A DNA stretch of 64,000 nt. It comes from Neolentinus lepideus HHB14362 ss-1. Its lineage: Eukaryota > Basidiomycota > Agaricomycetes > Gloeophyllales > Gloeophyllaceae. A program made the translations under genes and the position numbers. The stretch spans positions 454,439 to 518,438 of the forward strand of contig KV425568.1 of assembly GCA_001632425.1 (NCBI GenBank), written 5' to 3'. How positions within the stretch are numbered: the first letter of the stretch is position 1; every line of letters begins with the position of its first letter. The notes beneath the pieces were generated by a model. The model saw only the letters and a program-made list of their open reading frames with translations. It had not been told where the DNA came from and ran no database searches. Below are positions 11,277 through 22,501 of the stretch, one piece after another.

Positions 11277-12424
11277 TTAGGGGCAGAAGGTGAGAGTGTA
11301 GTCGGCGTTCAAGCCGGAATCGCAGGTATAGAGGGCAGTGCCGCTACTCTCGTCGTAAGCATATACGTACGAGTCGGGGCAGTTGTCCTCTGTCGCGCCA
11401 AATCAGCAAGGCCAGTGGACTCCAAGAGGGGAAGGTACGTACTGAAATAGGAGTAGTATTGGACGCCGGACGACGGGCAGGTGGCCGCGGTGTCGTACTG
11501 GCCCGAGCAGCAGTTGGGCGAGTTGGACTGGTCGCCGTCCAAATTGGCATCACAAGCACTCTTGCAGCCGACGGGGAAGCCGGAGGAATCAAAGGGTCCC
11601 TTGAGAGCGGAGGGGCCTGCCACGGACATAAATCGAGGACCCTGATGATTGACGAGAAGAGAGACGTACAGTTGGGTCCCAAATCAACAGGGCAGGAAGG
11701 TACACCACAGTTTTGGTTGTTGTCAATTCTTGCGGGAAGGTTGTAACCGTCGACGAGCGAAACTAGATAAAGATAGTGGAATGAGCGTTCCAGAAGATAA
11801 TTAATTGAACAGACGCTTACTGTCATAATAGTCCTTGTTTCCGTCACCTTGCAGGGTCCATTCAGCCACAGTAGCGGGCGGAACACCCTGTAGGTCGTAT
11901 CATAACTGAGCGTGCTGTGTTTCCATATACACTTTAACAGCGTACCGTGCCAGTGTGGGGATCACACTCAAGACCACCGTTGCAGCCGCCGTCGAGACAC
12001 GAGTTGGGTCCCGGGTTTGTGCTGAAGTCGCAGTCACGACGGGCCTGGGTGACAAATCGCATATTAACTCCTGGCTTTATGGAACCAGCAGGAGCTTACC
12101 CAAATACGACCGGCCTTCCAATTATCGGGTACAGTAAACGAAACTGAAGTGTATTCAGCTGCCTCCCATCTAAGAATGCGATGAGCCCGGGACATCTTTG
12201 AACATCGGAAGAGCTGCATACCCAGTGGCATAGTCTGGTGTGGCGCTTCCTGCATTCAAATCTGTGAACATAGCGGGCCTGGCGCAGAGTTATCGAGACC
12301 GCCATCATCCGAGAGTCCGAGACACTGACCATATCGTGAAGGGGCAGCCGTTATAGACCGTGAACGTCCGAGCCGAGGCGAAGGACACGGCGGAAAGAGC
12401 AGCAGATACAAAGAAGGCCTTCAT
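11277..12424 (-). CDS. Secreted thaumatin-like protein (GH64-TLP superfamily)
   Basis: Eight exons on the minus strand: 12424-12330, 12278-12222, 12169-12100, 12044-11946, 11887-11821, 11762-11670, 11616-11443 and 11389-11277. They total 768 nt and encode 255 aa. A signal peptide (MKAFFVSAALSAVSFASA) precedes the mature start RTFTVYNGCPFTIWPA. The core has the thaumatin features: FTVPDNWKAGRIWARRDCDF, NSCLDGGCNGGLECD, a cysteine-rich lobe (GCKSACDAN, NCCSGQYDTAATCP) and the C-terminus YTLTFCP. Fungal TLPs are extracellular, often beta-1,3-glucan binding or degrading, and are linked to cell-wall remodelling or stress. A decayed relative lies just downstream. Confidence 0.94.
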
Positions 12425-12501
12425 GACAGTTTAGAGGGGGGGGAGGGGTTCTGTCTCAAACTATCCTTTTGGATATGACTTTTGGTCTCTTCAGCAAGCC
12501 C

Positions 12502-12509
12502 TATTTATA
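12502..12509 (-). promoter_or_regulatory. TATA box of the thaumatin-like gene
   Basis: TATAAATA on the minus strand, about 78-85 bp upstream of the ATG at 12424. The spacing suits a fungal core promoter; not tested. Confidence 0.5.
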
Positions 12510-14000
12510 TGTTTTTCTTCAGACGACCCTGTGTTTGGCTTTATGCGCACCTGCTCTCTCGGGTCCGATGCGGCTAACGAGCCATGCAGACCAGTTCCCA
12601 ATCTCAGGTACCATTCTCTTTGTTGTCGACGGCATGATGCTCATGTGGTCCGAAACTTGATGGGACGTAGCGTTTCGGCTCTGCGCAGACTGCGTCAAGG
12701 ATGGCTGCATGGAGTGCGATGGCCGCCGAGCGAGAAACATGCATCCTTGATCCTGCAGAAGAGGTGACAGACGGTCTTTGATATCATACTTAGTTGCATA
12801 TCTATCTCTAGCGCTGCGCGCAGTGCTGGGCTTGGAATGCAACCGGACTCTCGGGGAAAAGGACGGTCCTCGTAGAGTGCGGCCCACATGATGTCTGCGT
12901 CTCATGTGAGTTGCTGGATATAACATTGTCCGGGCTGAAGTGGGACTTAAGCCTCGACGCCTGGCAACGTCGGGAACAACGATGAGAGGAGTCGTAGACT
13001 CGGACCCATCATCCTTCGAGACTCGACTGGAAGACGGCCATTCAATTCAACGCGTATCAGCGGCTGTTCTGAGACAGCCGCCGTACCGTCTGTTCCTTGC
13101 AATTTGCAAGCGAGCTCGCTTCTTTCATAGAGCATATTTTTACCCACCGCAACACATGGTGAGACCAGTAAAAATCTCAAGGATTGGCAGAAAAGGACCG
13201 ACCATCTTGATTGATTTCAGTATTACTCTACTGGAGTAGGGTCTCCTATGTTCTCGCATCTATCAAAGACATGTGGGGGATAACAGTGTGTTTTGCGAGG
13301 GCAAGGCTCGGTGACTTCGCGTAAGGATTTAGAAATATTCGATTCTAAAACGCATCAAGCCGAGATGCCGGCTTGTCACGCTCTGGTTTTGTGATGGAGG
13401 TCGTCAGGAGGCTGAGCCCGTTTGGGTTATACCCTTGCCATAAATAGCATACGCCGTCACGGTCGCAGTTTAGAAATCAGAATCATCTCTTTTGTTACGG
13501 ATGGACTAAGCGTCTCTATCCTGAACCTCACAGTGTGGTATCAGTGCAACTATAGGTACGTTAATAACTTAGGATTCTATCTTATGGGAAGTCATCCAGT
13601 TAGGCGTTGTCATGCATCATGGATAGCAGAACCGTGTTATCGTTTCCCATCATCAACTAGCGGATATTGCTAGTACTATTGATCGAGGCAGTCCGACATG
13701 TATATGTGGTCGTCGAACGCCACCACGCTCGGCCAGATGAAGGTTGCATCAATCACCAGCGATGCATCATTGCAGGCGTTTACTCAGTTCTACTTGGACG
13801 CCCGACAAAGTCCTGCCCTGTCATCAAAAATTGCGGGTCCGGAATCCGAACAACGATAATATCATGATCATTATGTACTTAGTTGACCCTGGTTCGATGA
13901 TTATGTGCGAGATGTACGGTGTCGATGAACGTGCCCGTAATACCGGTACTTGGGGAATAGACGAGTCACACGTGGACATCATGACTGCAGCTCTGCACTA
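12510..14000. other. Intergenic, no gene recognised
   Basis: 1.5 kb containing only short frames on both strands without recognisable domains. AT content rises toward the transposon at 14004. Confidence 0.45.
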
Positions 14001-14357
14001 TTACACTGCGGGCACGGTACCTTGTATTCGGCGATTAAATGGTGACTATATAGTGATTGAATAACTTATACAACTATCATAAATTATCTCCCAGAGGATA
14101 TGGCGATTTTATACTCAGTTGGCTCTGCAATTTATTCTGCTTGTAGACCTCAGTCTTAGTGGGAAGATAGCTAGAGTGGGGTATTGGATTGCAATGAAGA
14201 ACATATGGTGATAATATGAAATTTACAATATATCTTATTATAATCCTGCCAACCTTATTCTGATTATATGTTGATCCTCTGATTATATGCTGATTATATG
14301 CTAATTTTATTTTGAGTCATAATAAGATCAACTGAGGTCATCTGAGAACATATATTA

Positions 14358-15408
14358 CTGTTGTTTTTGGAACGTAAGGCGCGGCGCGGCTTTTCGCATG
14401 CAAAACGGCCTCCTGAATAGAAAAATCTGTAGCNNNNNNNNNNNNNNNNNNNNNNNNNNNNNNNNNNNNNNNNNNNNNNNNNNNNNNNNNNNNNNNNNNN
14501 NNNNNNNNNNNNNNNNNNNNNNNNNNNNNNNNNNNNNNNNNNNNNNNNNNNNNNNNNNNNNNNNNNNNNNNNNNNNNNNNNNNNNNNNNNNNNNNNNNNN
14601 NNNNNNNNNNNNNNNNNNNNNNNNNNNNNNNNNNNNNNNNNNNNNNNNNNNNNNNNNNNNNNNNNNNNNNNNNNNNNNNNNNNNNNNNNNNNNNNNNNNN
14701 NNNNNNNNNNNNNNNNNNNNNNNNNNNNNNNNNNNNNNNNNNNNNNNNNNNNNNNNNNNNNNNNNNNNNNNNNNNNNNNNNNNNNNNNNNNNNNNNNNNN
14801 NNNNNNNNNNNNNNNNNNNNNNNNNNNNNNNNNNNNNNNNNNNNNNNNNNNNNNNNNNNNNNNNNNNNNNNNNNNNNNNNNNNNNNNNNNNNNNNNNNNN
14901 NNNNNNNNNNNNNNNNNNNNNNNNNNNNNNNNNNNNNNNNNNNNNNNNNNNNNNNNNNNNNNNNNNNNNNNNNNNNNNNNNNNNNNNNNNNNNNNNNNNN
15001 NNNNNNNNNNNNNNNNNNNNNNNNNNNNNNNNNNNNNNNNNNNNNNNNNNNNNNNNNNNNNNNNNNNNNNNNNNNNNNNNNNNNNNNNNNNNNNNNNNNN
15101 NNNNNNNNNNNNNNNNNNNNNNNNNNNNNNNNNNNNNNNNNNNNNNNNNNNNNNNNNNNNNNNNNNNNNNNNNNNNNNNNNNNNNNNNNNNNNNNNNNNN
15201 NNNNNNNNNNNNNNNNNNNNNNNNNNNNNNNNNNNNNNAGGATTTTTCCTGTTCTTTCATTCTCAGAATTTTATTTGATATAATAAAAAAATGTGTACAA
15301 ATTTCTATGCATGTACAGGCACTGTGGAGGCCGTTACAGATTTTTCTATTCGGGAGGCCGTTTTGCGTGCGAAAAGCCGTGCCACGCCTTACGTTCCAAA
15401 AACAGCAG
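14358..15408. mobile_element. Nested TA-flanked inverted-repeat element
   Basis: This lies inside the TTA-flanked element. About 76 bp at the left (14358-14433) and right (about 15333-15408) are inverted copies, starting CTG(T/C)TGTTTTTGGAACGTAAGG and running through AAAACGGCCTCC to AAAAATCTGTA. TA dinucleotides flank both ends (14356-14357, 15409-15410), consistent with a Tc1/mariner-type target. Most of the interior is unsequenced. Confidence 0.72.
14434..15238. other. Assembly gap (805 N)
   Basis: Run of unknown bases; its length may be only an estimate. It sits inside paired long inverted repeats, which commonly defeat assembly. The open frames that span it are artefacts. Confidence 0.99.
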
Positions 15409-15648
15409 TAAATACCTTCTTACAGTACACATTTGACTTTATCACACTATGCTCTGGCTTGCAATCTAGCACCTCATTCTGATGACATTCAGATGGTGTC
15501 TAGTATGATCACGTTGAATAAATGATGGAGTTAATTAGATATAATTTTGGCACATGCCGATGGAGTTTATCCTGATTATTTTTGTTATCTAATCCGCACA
15601 TAATCACCATTTAATTACGGATTACAAGGTACCTTGCCCGCAGTGTTA

Positions 15649-16034
15649 GTAAGTACTATGGCTTCTTTCTCAAGTCAATTATCCCTATTCAGCAAATGCT
15701 ACACTGATGCTTCACCACAGCTTGCTGCCATTTTCTGAGAGCATTGGGAGCTGTGTACGCTAAAAACTCACGATTCCAATCAATCACACGTTCGCTGTGA
15801 TCAAGGTCATGTGGATTGGAATGTGCATGCAAAGAAGTCATGATACATGTGGCGACATGTGGCATACTAGAGAGCCTGTGTATAAGTTAGGTGAAAGGAA
15901 GAGATGAGTAACGTTAACACCGTTACCCAGAAGAAGATTGAGAATACAATTACAACGGCACAGCCATGGATACTATCAGAGGAAAACGATCATGGGCCGT
16001 ATTCTCGATGATGAACAGCGTTCCTGGCTGAAGA
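15649..16034. other. Short intergenic region, nothing recognised
   Basis: Lies downstream of the DUF7587-like gene; no coding signal or repeat with defined ends was seen. Confidence 0.4.
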
Positions 16035-17557
16035 TCATGTGAAGTGGTGTAGGAGCTCTCGTCTTGGAGGTGCGAGGATGCAAATTGCAGCGAAGGTACC
16101 GAAGATGAAACCCGTCACTGCTGACGAGGCGGTCATGACAAAGGAACTGTGACTGTTCTCAGATTCCTCTCTTGTCAACGCAGGTGCCACGGGTTTGGCA
16201 GGTCCACTGTTCGCCGATGAGCTGACTTGCGCATGCGGCTGTGATTGCTCTGCCTGCGGGACGTTACGTGGATCCAGTACATACGTAGACTGTTCGAGCC
16301 TAGATGCTGTTCCCATCGTCGTAGGCTCAGTCTCCTGCATCTCGATATGGATCTCAGGCTTCGACGAAAGTCCCGCTTCCGTCTCATCGTCTGTGCCGAC
16401 CTGCGTCGACGCACAATCATGGTCCCTCGCCATCCACTCCAGATCGTCGACGATACTCTGCAACCTCGCCACCTCAGCTACGACCTTCACCCTCCGCGCC
16501 TCCCGGATCTCTTCGCCAACGGCGTTGACTATTGATCGAATCAAATCCGGGAGCTCAGGTTGATCCCGGACCCACCACTGTCCAGGCCATGCGGCAACGA
16601 CCATGGCAAGCTGGTAGACCATCACGGTGCTCGCGTCCAGGTCATCTAGGACCCGCTCGTAGAACCGGGCGCGCAGTAAACGCAGGGCCAGGTGCACCGA
16701 TCCCGTTGTTGTATCTCGTAATCGATCCTCGCGCTCCATCCGAAGGAACCGCTCCGACATCTGTTTGCAAAACTGGCGATACGTCGACTTCTTCTGGGTG
16801 TACTCCCATGTAAGTCGTGAGATAGCGCTCCTGTCTTTCTCTGCTGAGTCTGCAACAGGCCGAATGAAGTACGAAGGAAGAACATCCAGCACGGACAGGA
16901 GAGGTATCGAAGACAATACCGCCGAGCTAGGAATAGAGCCGTATACAAGTACGTCCTGGGATTCCAGTGCGAAACGATAGAATCTCCAGTGATTATTGTG
17001 GCGCCTGAAGACAATCAGGTAAGAGTCCGCCTCGATGTCTGCCTCACTGGACTGCCCACTTACTCTTTCGGAGCACTCTCCCTTAGAAGCTCAAGCGCTG
17101 TCACAGCTCGGTCGACCAATGCCTTCGCATCGATCACAGCGATATGGACATCGTGTTTGACGCTGAGTTTGTAGCGCCTGCACGCCTCCCAGACGGCCCA
17201 CGCGAAACTGAAAGATGTCGAAACAAAAGGTGATGAGGACTTCGTCGTCCAGTCTAGGTGCTTCACCGCATCAGCATACGAAGCTGTGAAGGCCCTCCCT
17301 TTCACGGCTCCTGTCCGCGGACGTAGATTGACATCGGGGATTGACTCATCGTCCTCGGCATGGAACGATTCTCCTAGGAAGTAAGGATCGGTCTCATTGA
17401 AGCACGGTCCCAGCGGTCGGGGAGTGTATACTCGGAAGAGGAAAGGATTCCGGTCGACGAGCTTCTTGAATGAAAGCTCTGGTCCGAAGCCGTACTGCGG
17501 AAGGAGATCGAGTTGGTTGAGTTGCTCAGCCGGTGAGTCCTTTGTGTCGACTGCCAT
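16035..17557 (-). CDS. DUF7587-like domain protein with C-terminal membrane anchor
   Basis: Two exons on the minus strand, 17557-17064 and 17004-16035. They total 1464 nt and encode 487 aa. The N-terminal 230 residues resemble the basidiomycete DUF7587 domain: FLFRVYTPRPLGPC, a KHLDWTTKSSSPFVSTSFSF core, KHDVHIAVIDAKAL and HWRFYRFALESQDVLVYGSIP. The middle is helical and acidic. A low-complexity stretch precedes a hydrophobic segment near the end (VTGFIFGTFAAICILA), with basic residues after it, predicting a tail-anchored or single-pass protein. The start is the first ATG (MAVDTKD); the frame continues upstream only through non-ATG codons. Function is unknown; assignment to DUF7587 rests on remembered family pattern. 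Confidence 0.75.
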
Positions 17558-18373
17558 TGTGACGGCGGCTGAGGATGTACGAGCAAAGTGCCTGGGAAGC
17601 GCTTCGGAGTGCTTTTCAAGAGGGCATGGGCACCTCGTGTCCCAGGTGCACAGTACGCCTTTGACTAACGTGCCGAGCGGTATTACTATCCGATACTGAC
17701 CAAAACACACCGGGAGTTAATAAAGGCCTCATGTTCAAGACATAGATGAGCCTAGAGATAGGTAGTGTGAGAAGTTGCCACGGACGAGACTACCACCAAT
17801 TGCAAGTCTGCACCGGACATGCCGTGATAGCAGACCTGTCAGAATCTATGGATCTCGGGGCGCCTCGAGAATCAGAGCATGTGCGGGTCACCAGAATGTT
17901 GATTCTACATATATGTATACTGGAGGCTGTGTACAGACGTAGTGTTGTTGATTTGCGGGGAGTTTGGGGTTCTGTGGGCGTGTCTCCGGAAAGGCCCCGA
18001 GCGCAGCCTCGTGTATCTCGCAGGCCGAGTTCGGGTTGTCCGAGTATGATACGTGTAGTTCCGAGGCTCCCCACCAATATCGGCATAGCTGTCAAATTCG
18101 AAGTCCCAATCCGCAGGGGAAAGAGCTAGTTGGTCATGATCGCACGGTTTCCATTCCTCGATCCGCCGGTGAGCGTAGTCAAGCTTTCCAACGATGAGGG
18201 CACTTATGAGATCAAGGCGAGATCGCTGAGCACAGAAACTAGAACTTAGAGACCATTTCAAGTAAGCGGAGGTTGTGGCAAGAAATCTCATGCTTCGCTT
18301 AAAGTTGAGGCGGACGACCGCCACAGGACAAATCAAGGACAAATAGAATCATCCCCCCGGTTCCCTCAGAAAC
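17558..18373. other. Intergenic, no firm gene
   Basis: Overlapping open frames of 101-145 codons occur on both strands (e.g. 18342-17905 minus). None matches a family I know, and they look like chance frames in GC-rich promoter DNA. Confidence 0.35.
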
Positions 18374-18375
18374 TA

Positions 18376-18618
18376 CTGTACCATTTCGACCGATTCGTCA
18401 GGCTTTGTGACGCGTGACATATTTTTTCAATTCGTCAATTCGTCAGCGACAACGGGTGACCTGTGACACAATGCCGAATTTCGTCAGGCGGCGGCGAAGC
18501 CGCCGAAATTTGCGCCGGTACCGACAATTTTCGCCCTCAATGGCCTGCCGTGACCGTAAATGGATCCGTCAGAGGTCCTTCATGACGCGTGACTGACGAA
18601 TTGGTCGAAATGGTACAG
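18376..18618. mobile_element. MITE with CTGTACCATTTCGACC inverted ends, TA target duplication
   Basis: A 243-bp element. The left end CTGTACCATTTCGACC(G)ATTCGTCAG is repeated inverted at the right, and TA flanks both sides (18374-18375, 18619-18620). The subterminal motif GTGACGCGTGAC recurs near both ends, and the interior has a GGCGGCG/CGCCGCC hairpin. No coding capacity. TA duplication suggests mobilisation by a Tc1/mariner-type transposase. Confidence 0.82.
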
Positions 18619-18988
18619 TAATCTACCTAGGCCTTGGCGTATATCAGGAAACTCTGAAGGCCCCTCAATTAAAGTGGAATGAAGTCAACACAGGAGGATA
18701 ATACAGGGTCTTGCATATGAAACTGCAGTCCGCATTTCGCGTCTCGTTGTTTGTACCGACCAAATATTACCAAAAGTAGTAGTGTTCGCGGGCCTCTGCC
18801 GGCTCTGATTGTGACACAGATGCATACGTGCTCCCGAGTGTGAAAAGTGGCCTTCGCTGCAACGGGTCCGGGGTGGCTTTGTAAAAATAACATTCCTCAG
18901 TTTATTGTTGATTGCGCTCCAGCCGCCTACGAGACCTTGTAGGTGTTGGAGACTAGATAAGTAGAGTCTCGCCGGCGGGTCGACACCT

Positions 18989-19190
18989 CATCAGGAAAAT
19001 GTCATCCGGACTTAGCGGTCTTCCCGATCTTTTTCGGTCTTTGGATGCCTTATTTAAGAGAAATTAAGCCAAGTCCCGGCGCCTAAAGCGCCGAAAGGTG
19101 ACAAAAGATGTCTGAAAGTTCATTTAAGACACCTTTAAGTCCCCTAAGGAAATTTAAGCCAAGTCCCTTCGGCCTGACATTTTCCTGATG
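18989..19190. mobile_element. Small inverted-repeat element (CATCAGGAAAATGTCA ends)
   Basis: A 202-bp segment bounded by inverted copies of CATCAGGAAAATGTCA. A TTTAAGCCAAGTCCC-type motif occurs twice inside. No coding frame. Target duplication is unclear. Confidence 0.65.
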
Positions 19191-19214
19191 CTGCTGTTGA
19201 TTTTGCGAGTCTTA

Positions 19215-19994
19215 TGCCCGGAACTAGCAAGGTCGATGTACGCCGATGTACGGCAGCATACGCCGACGGCAACCACCGGCATCCGGCGAGGTTCGGTATA
19301 ACCCGACAGCTGTGGCTGAAGGACGACGTATACTCTCACATAAAATGCAGCGGAGAGCCACTGAAAGCTATAGATCCATTGTAATATAGTTATACATGCT
19401 TTTCCCCCAGAGAGCATGAACTTGAATAGTGAATATTTAGATCAACCCTCCGTGCCACATCTGGCAAGGGTGCACTGGCTGGTGCAGAGTTAAGAGTCTA
19501 AGCACCATTCAGTATTGTTGTTTCTTATGGTGTTTTCTGAGCCTACCATTCAAAGGAATACCTATGCCTGTCCCGGGCAATTAGCCATATTCAGCCACAT
19601 CCTGTATATGGCAGTTGTGTGGCTGGTAGGCTGGGTATACATACTACACCCCAACTAAGTACACTACATATTCTGTACTCTACAGCCATTTGCAGTTTTA
19701 TGAAATCACTCTCCAAAAAATCATATGCAGTGGGTTGTGAGGTAAGGTCCCCGCAACCCAAAAATCAGACCACTCGGACCCCTACCCTGCCGTCCGGTGG
19801 TCCTACTCCGCTGTAACACACAACAGAAATGATACAGTCGACAATTCCATGGTGATCTTCTATCAACCTCCACCGTAGTATATCGTAGTACGTCGAGGTA
19901 CGGCGTCGGACGTCGTCCGACGCCAGAGTACGCTACAGTACGCCGGAGTCTCGCGTGCGCCGGCAAACGCCGGCGAGGTTGCCAGTTCCGGGCA
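19215..19994. mobile_element. MITE with TGCCCGGAACTRGCAA ends, TA target duplication
   Basis: A 780-bp element. TGCCCGGAACTAGCAA at the left pairs with its inverted copy at the right (one mismatch), and TA lies at 19213-19214 and 19995-19996. Both subterminal zones are GC-rich with many short TACG/CGGCG repeats. No transposase. Confidence 0.78.
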
Positions 19995-19996
19995 TA

Positions 19997-20596
19997 TTAG
20001 CCCTCCTCAATAAGTTTCTGTTTCTCAATTTCTCGTGTTTGATGGTACCGCTGGTGTCGTCGTGCCGTCGCGGAGAAACCCGAACTTATTGAGTCTGCTG
20101 TTTCTCAACTGTTTCTCGTCCAAAAGCTGCACACCACCGCTGTCAGACGGTCGAGGCCAACCGATGTCGATGCATTCCAAAATGGGTGTATGTTAGATTA
20201 GATAAATATATCAAATACAGTATTTTCTTTGGTATTGTCCTGAACCTCAGCAAGAAGAGTAAGACCGAGATGCCGGAAAATTCTGTAAGGTACTTTGTAA
20301 GCTTTCTTGCGCCGCCGAGGGCCATAGCAGTAAGCTAAACATGTGCATATGCGAGTATACGAGTAACGAGTCTCTGAAGTCAAGACAAACATAAGCGACC
20401 GAGAGCTCGGTACATCAAATCTGTGGCATGGCAATTCAAAGTCCGAACGCGAGAAACAGCGAGAAACAGCTCCAGAGGTGTTTCTCAGTTTCTCGCTCGC
20501 GCACAGATCCCATGAGCGATCGCCGCTCGGCAGGGACCCCGAAAGGCTGCATCAAAGTGAGAAACAGCCCGAGAAACACTTATTGAGTGCCCCTAT
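19997..20596. mobile_element. Inverted-repeat element with CTCAATAAG and GAGAAACAG motifs
   Basis: Its clearest inverted repeat is CTCAATAAG at 20006 and CTTATTGAG ending at 20587, followed inward on both sides by GTTTCTC/GAGAAAC repeats. If the outer imperfect parts (TTAG.. and ..CTAT) are included, the element fills exactly the space between the TA at 19995-19996 and the TA at 20597-20598, directly abutting its two neighbours. Non-coding. Confidence 0.62.
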
Positions 20597-20598
20597 TA

Positions 20599-21271
20599 CT
20601 ATCATGGGACGGGAGTTGCAAAAAATCCTGCAAATCACCATACAGCGTCGGCTGTGCTCAGCATTTTCATGATCAGTCTTCATATAATCATGCAATATCA
20701 TCCTGCGAACATGATTATGATTTTTTCGCGATTTAATATCTAATGTTACGAGTGCGGGAGAGGTGCTGGGTTGTGGACGGGAGTTGCAAAAGATTTGTCA
20801 CCCATCAGTCACACGGCACGTCCAGACTCCGATCCGGCAAAGGCTCAAACGACATACTCAGCTTGACTGTCAACGAGCGGAGTTTGAATGTCGTGTCAAG
20901 CGATGTCACGCCCTGCGCCTCGGGAGCTGCAACTCAACATCCTTAAAGGTCCTCAAGGACTTTTGTGCTTATCGGGTTGGTTATTTAGACAGAAGAACAG
21001 TAGATAAAACTATTCCAAACTTGATTTTGACGTAAATGCTTATTATACCGGAGAGATCTCTTGTTTACATGCTGCAATCAGTATTCAGGCTCAGGTATCT
21101 CGACCAGCAATCCTTACCACACATGTTTTTCTTCGATTTTACTCCATGAACGGTATATCCTAGTCTATATCTATGCATCTGTGGTGGTCCCAATTTTTTT
21201 TGCTCAGTGTGGACGGTGTAGTAGGGGTTGGGACGGGAGTTGCAAAATTTGCAACTCCCGTCCCATGATAG
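20599..21271. mobile_element. MITE with CTATCATGGGACGGGAGTTGC ends, TA target duplication
   Basis: A 673-bp element with inverted ends CTATCATGGGACGGGAGTTG(C)AAA and TA at 20597-20598 and 21272-21273. The motif GGACGGGAGTTGCAAAA recurs inside (near 20775 and 21230), and the right end folds into a near-perfect palindrome at 21230-21263. No transposase frame. Confidence 0.82.
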
Positions 21272-21273
21272 TA

Positions 21274-22501
21274 CTGGATTTTGCCTGTGCACGATGTCTT
21301 TTCCCCTCATCGGCGGCATCGTCATCTAAGCGACGCCTCCAAGACCTCAACGTTTCAACGTTTGCATAACGCTTGACACTATTCTGGATGCTTGTGCTAT
21401 TTTGACCAGAAATTATGCAGGGGACTCTACAAGAACGGAGAATGCAAAGGAGCCCTTTGCGCAAATCTTGACGATAAATGTATTCTGCTGGTGGCAAAGG
21501 CTCAACCAGGTATGCCCTCCTCATTCTGCCACGCGGTCTTCGCGTTCCCGCTTCCGACATGATACACTATTCAGTTTGTCATTTTGCAATGAATCTTGGC
21601 TATTAGTTGACCCTCGCGATTATCCTCCAGCCAGAGAGTGACGTTCACGACATCGCCACTTCATCGATGTGTCACTCGCAGATCCGTTCCATGTCGCACG
21701 GATGCCTACCATTCGTGTTCGTAAAATATTCTTGGCATATTTCATCTCCCGTACTGCCCCGGCTCTCAAGCAACATGGTGTCGCGCGTATATCGCGGATG
21801 GTTAACTCTTTCCTACGGTTTGCCTTGGCGATCTGTGAGCATTACCATTTTTATCCTATGTACTGATATCTTAGCACCAGTCGAGACATCCATCCCGAAG
21901 CCAAGACAGACAAGGATGGGTTCGGTGCATCATCCACTAAATCGTGGCTTCCGCCTGCAGAGCACAACGCAGAGAATGCGGATATGAATGACGTCCGTCA
22001 GCCAACAGCAGGAATGGCACATCGAATTAGCCAGTATGCGAGTCCGTTGTCGACAGCACGACTCAAGCCGCCGCATCATCTCCAGGTGTGTTGTACCTAG
22101 CACAATCGACTAGCTACTTTATGGGTGGTGTAGTGGAATCAACGATTCTCGTGCGCTAACCACGAATCATCGATATTTGTAATGCCCATGTATGTACAAA
22201 TGTACTTCGTATGATGATAGTGGTATGTGACCAGGACTATAATCTGATATACACAGCTACTTCATCGGTTTCGTTCCAAAGTATAGCATCAAGACTCATG
22301 CTGACCAAAGAGGGAGGTGGCCCGAAACAGTAGCGCTAATAATAGGCCTGTCCCAAACGCGTGCGCTACAATCGTAACAGTGAGTTCTCTCCTCTGAGCG
22401 TTTCCATCGTGCTTGCTGAATAGCACCAAACCCACTTTTATTGTGCATTATCTGCGTTATTATACAGTCCTTAATCGACTACTTAAGCTTGACGCGTCCC
22501 C
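21274..22501. other. Intergenic, upstream of the F-box gene
   Basis: 1.2 kb with only unconvincing frames (e.g. 21607-21987 plus). No repeat ends seen. The F-box gene promoter should lie in the last few hundred bases. Confidence 0.4.

Larger units (their letters stand above)
14004..15645. mobile_element. DNA transposon with TTA target duplication (PIF/Harbinger- or CACTA-like ends), holds an assembly gap
   Basis: The two ends form an imperfect inverted repeat of about 55-60 bp beginning CACTGCGGGCA(C/A)GGTACCTTG. TTA is present on both outer sides (14001-14003 and 15646-15648). A 3-bp TTA duplication fits PIF/Harbinger (TWA), while CACTG ends and 3-bp duplications also fit CMC/CACTA elements, so the superfamily is open. 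The left subterminal part repeats TGATTATATG three times (about 14259-14310). No transposase frame is visible outside the gap, so it may be non-autonomous or the gene may lie in the gap. Confidence 0.78.

Noticed and set aside
14355..15411. Two open frames of over 300 codons across the assembly gap
   Set aside because: They consist almost entirely of unknown residues from the N run; only transposon ends are real.
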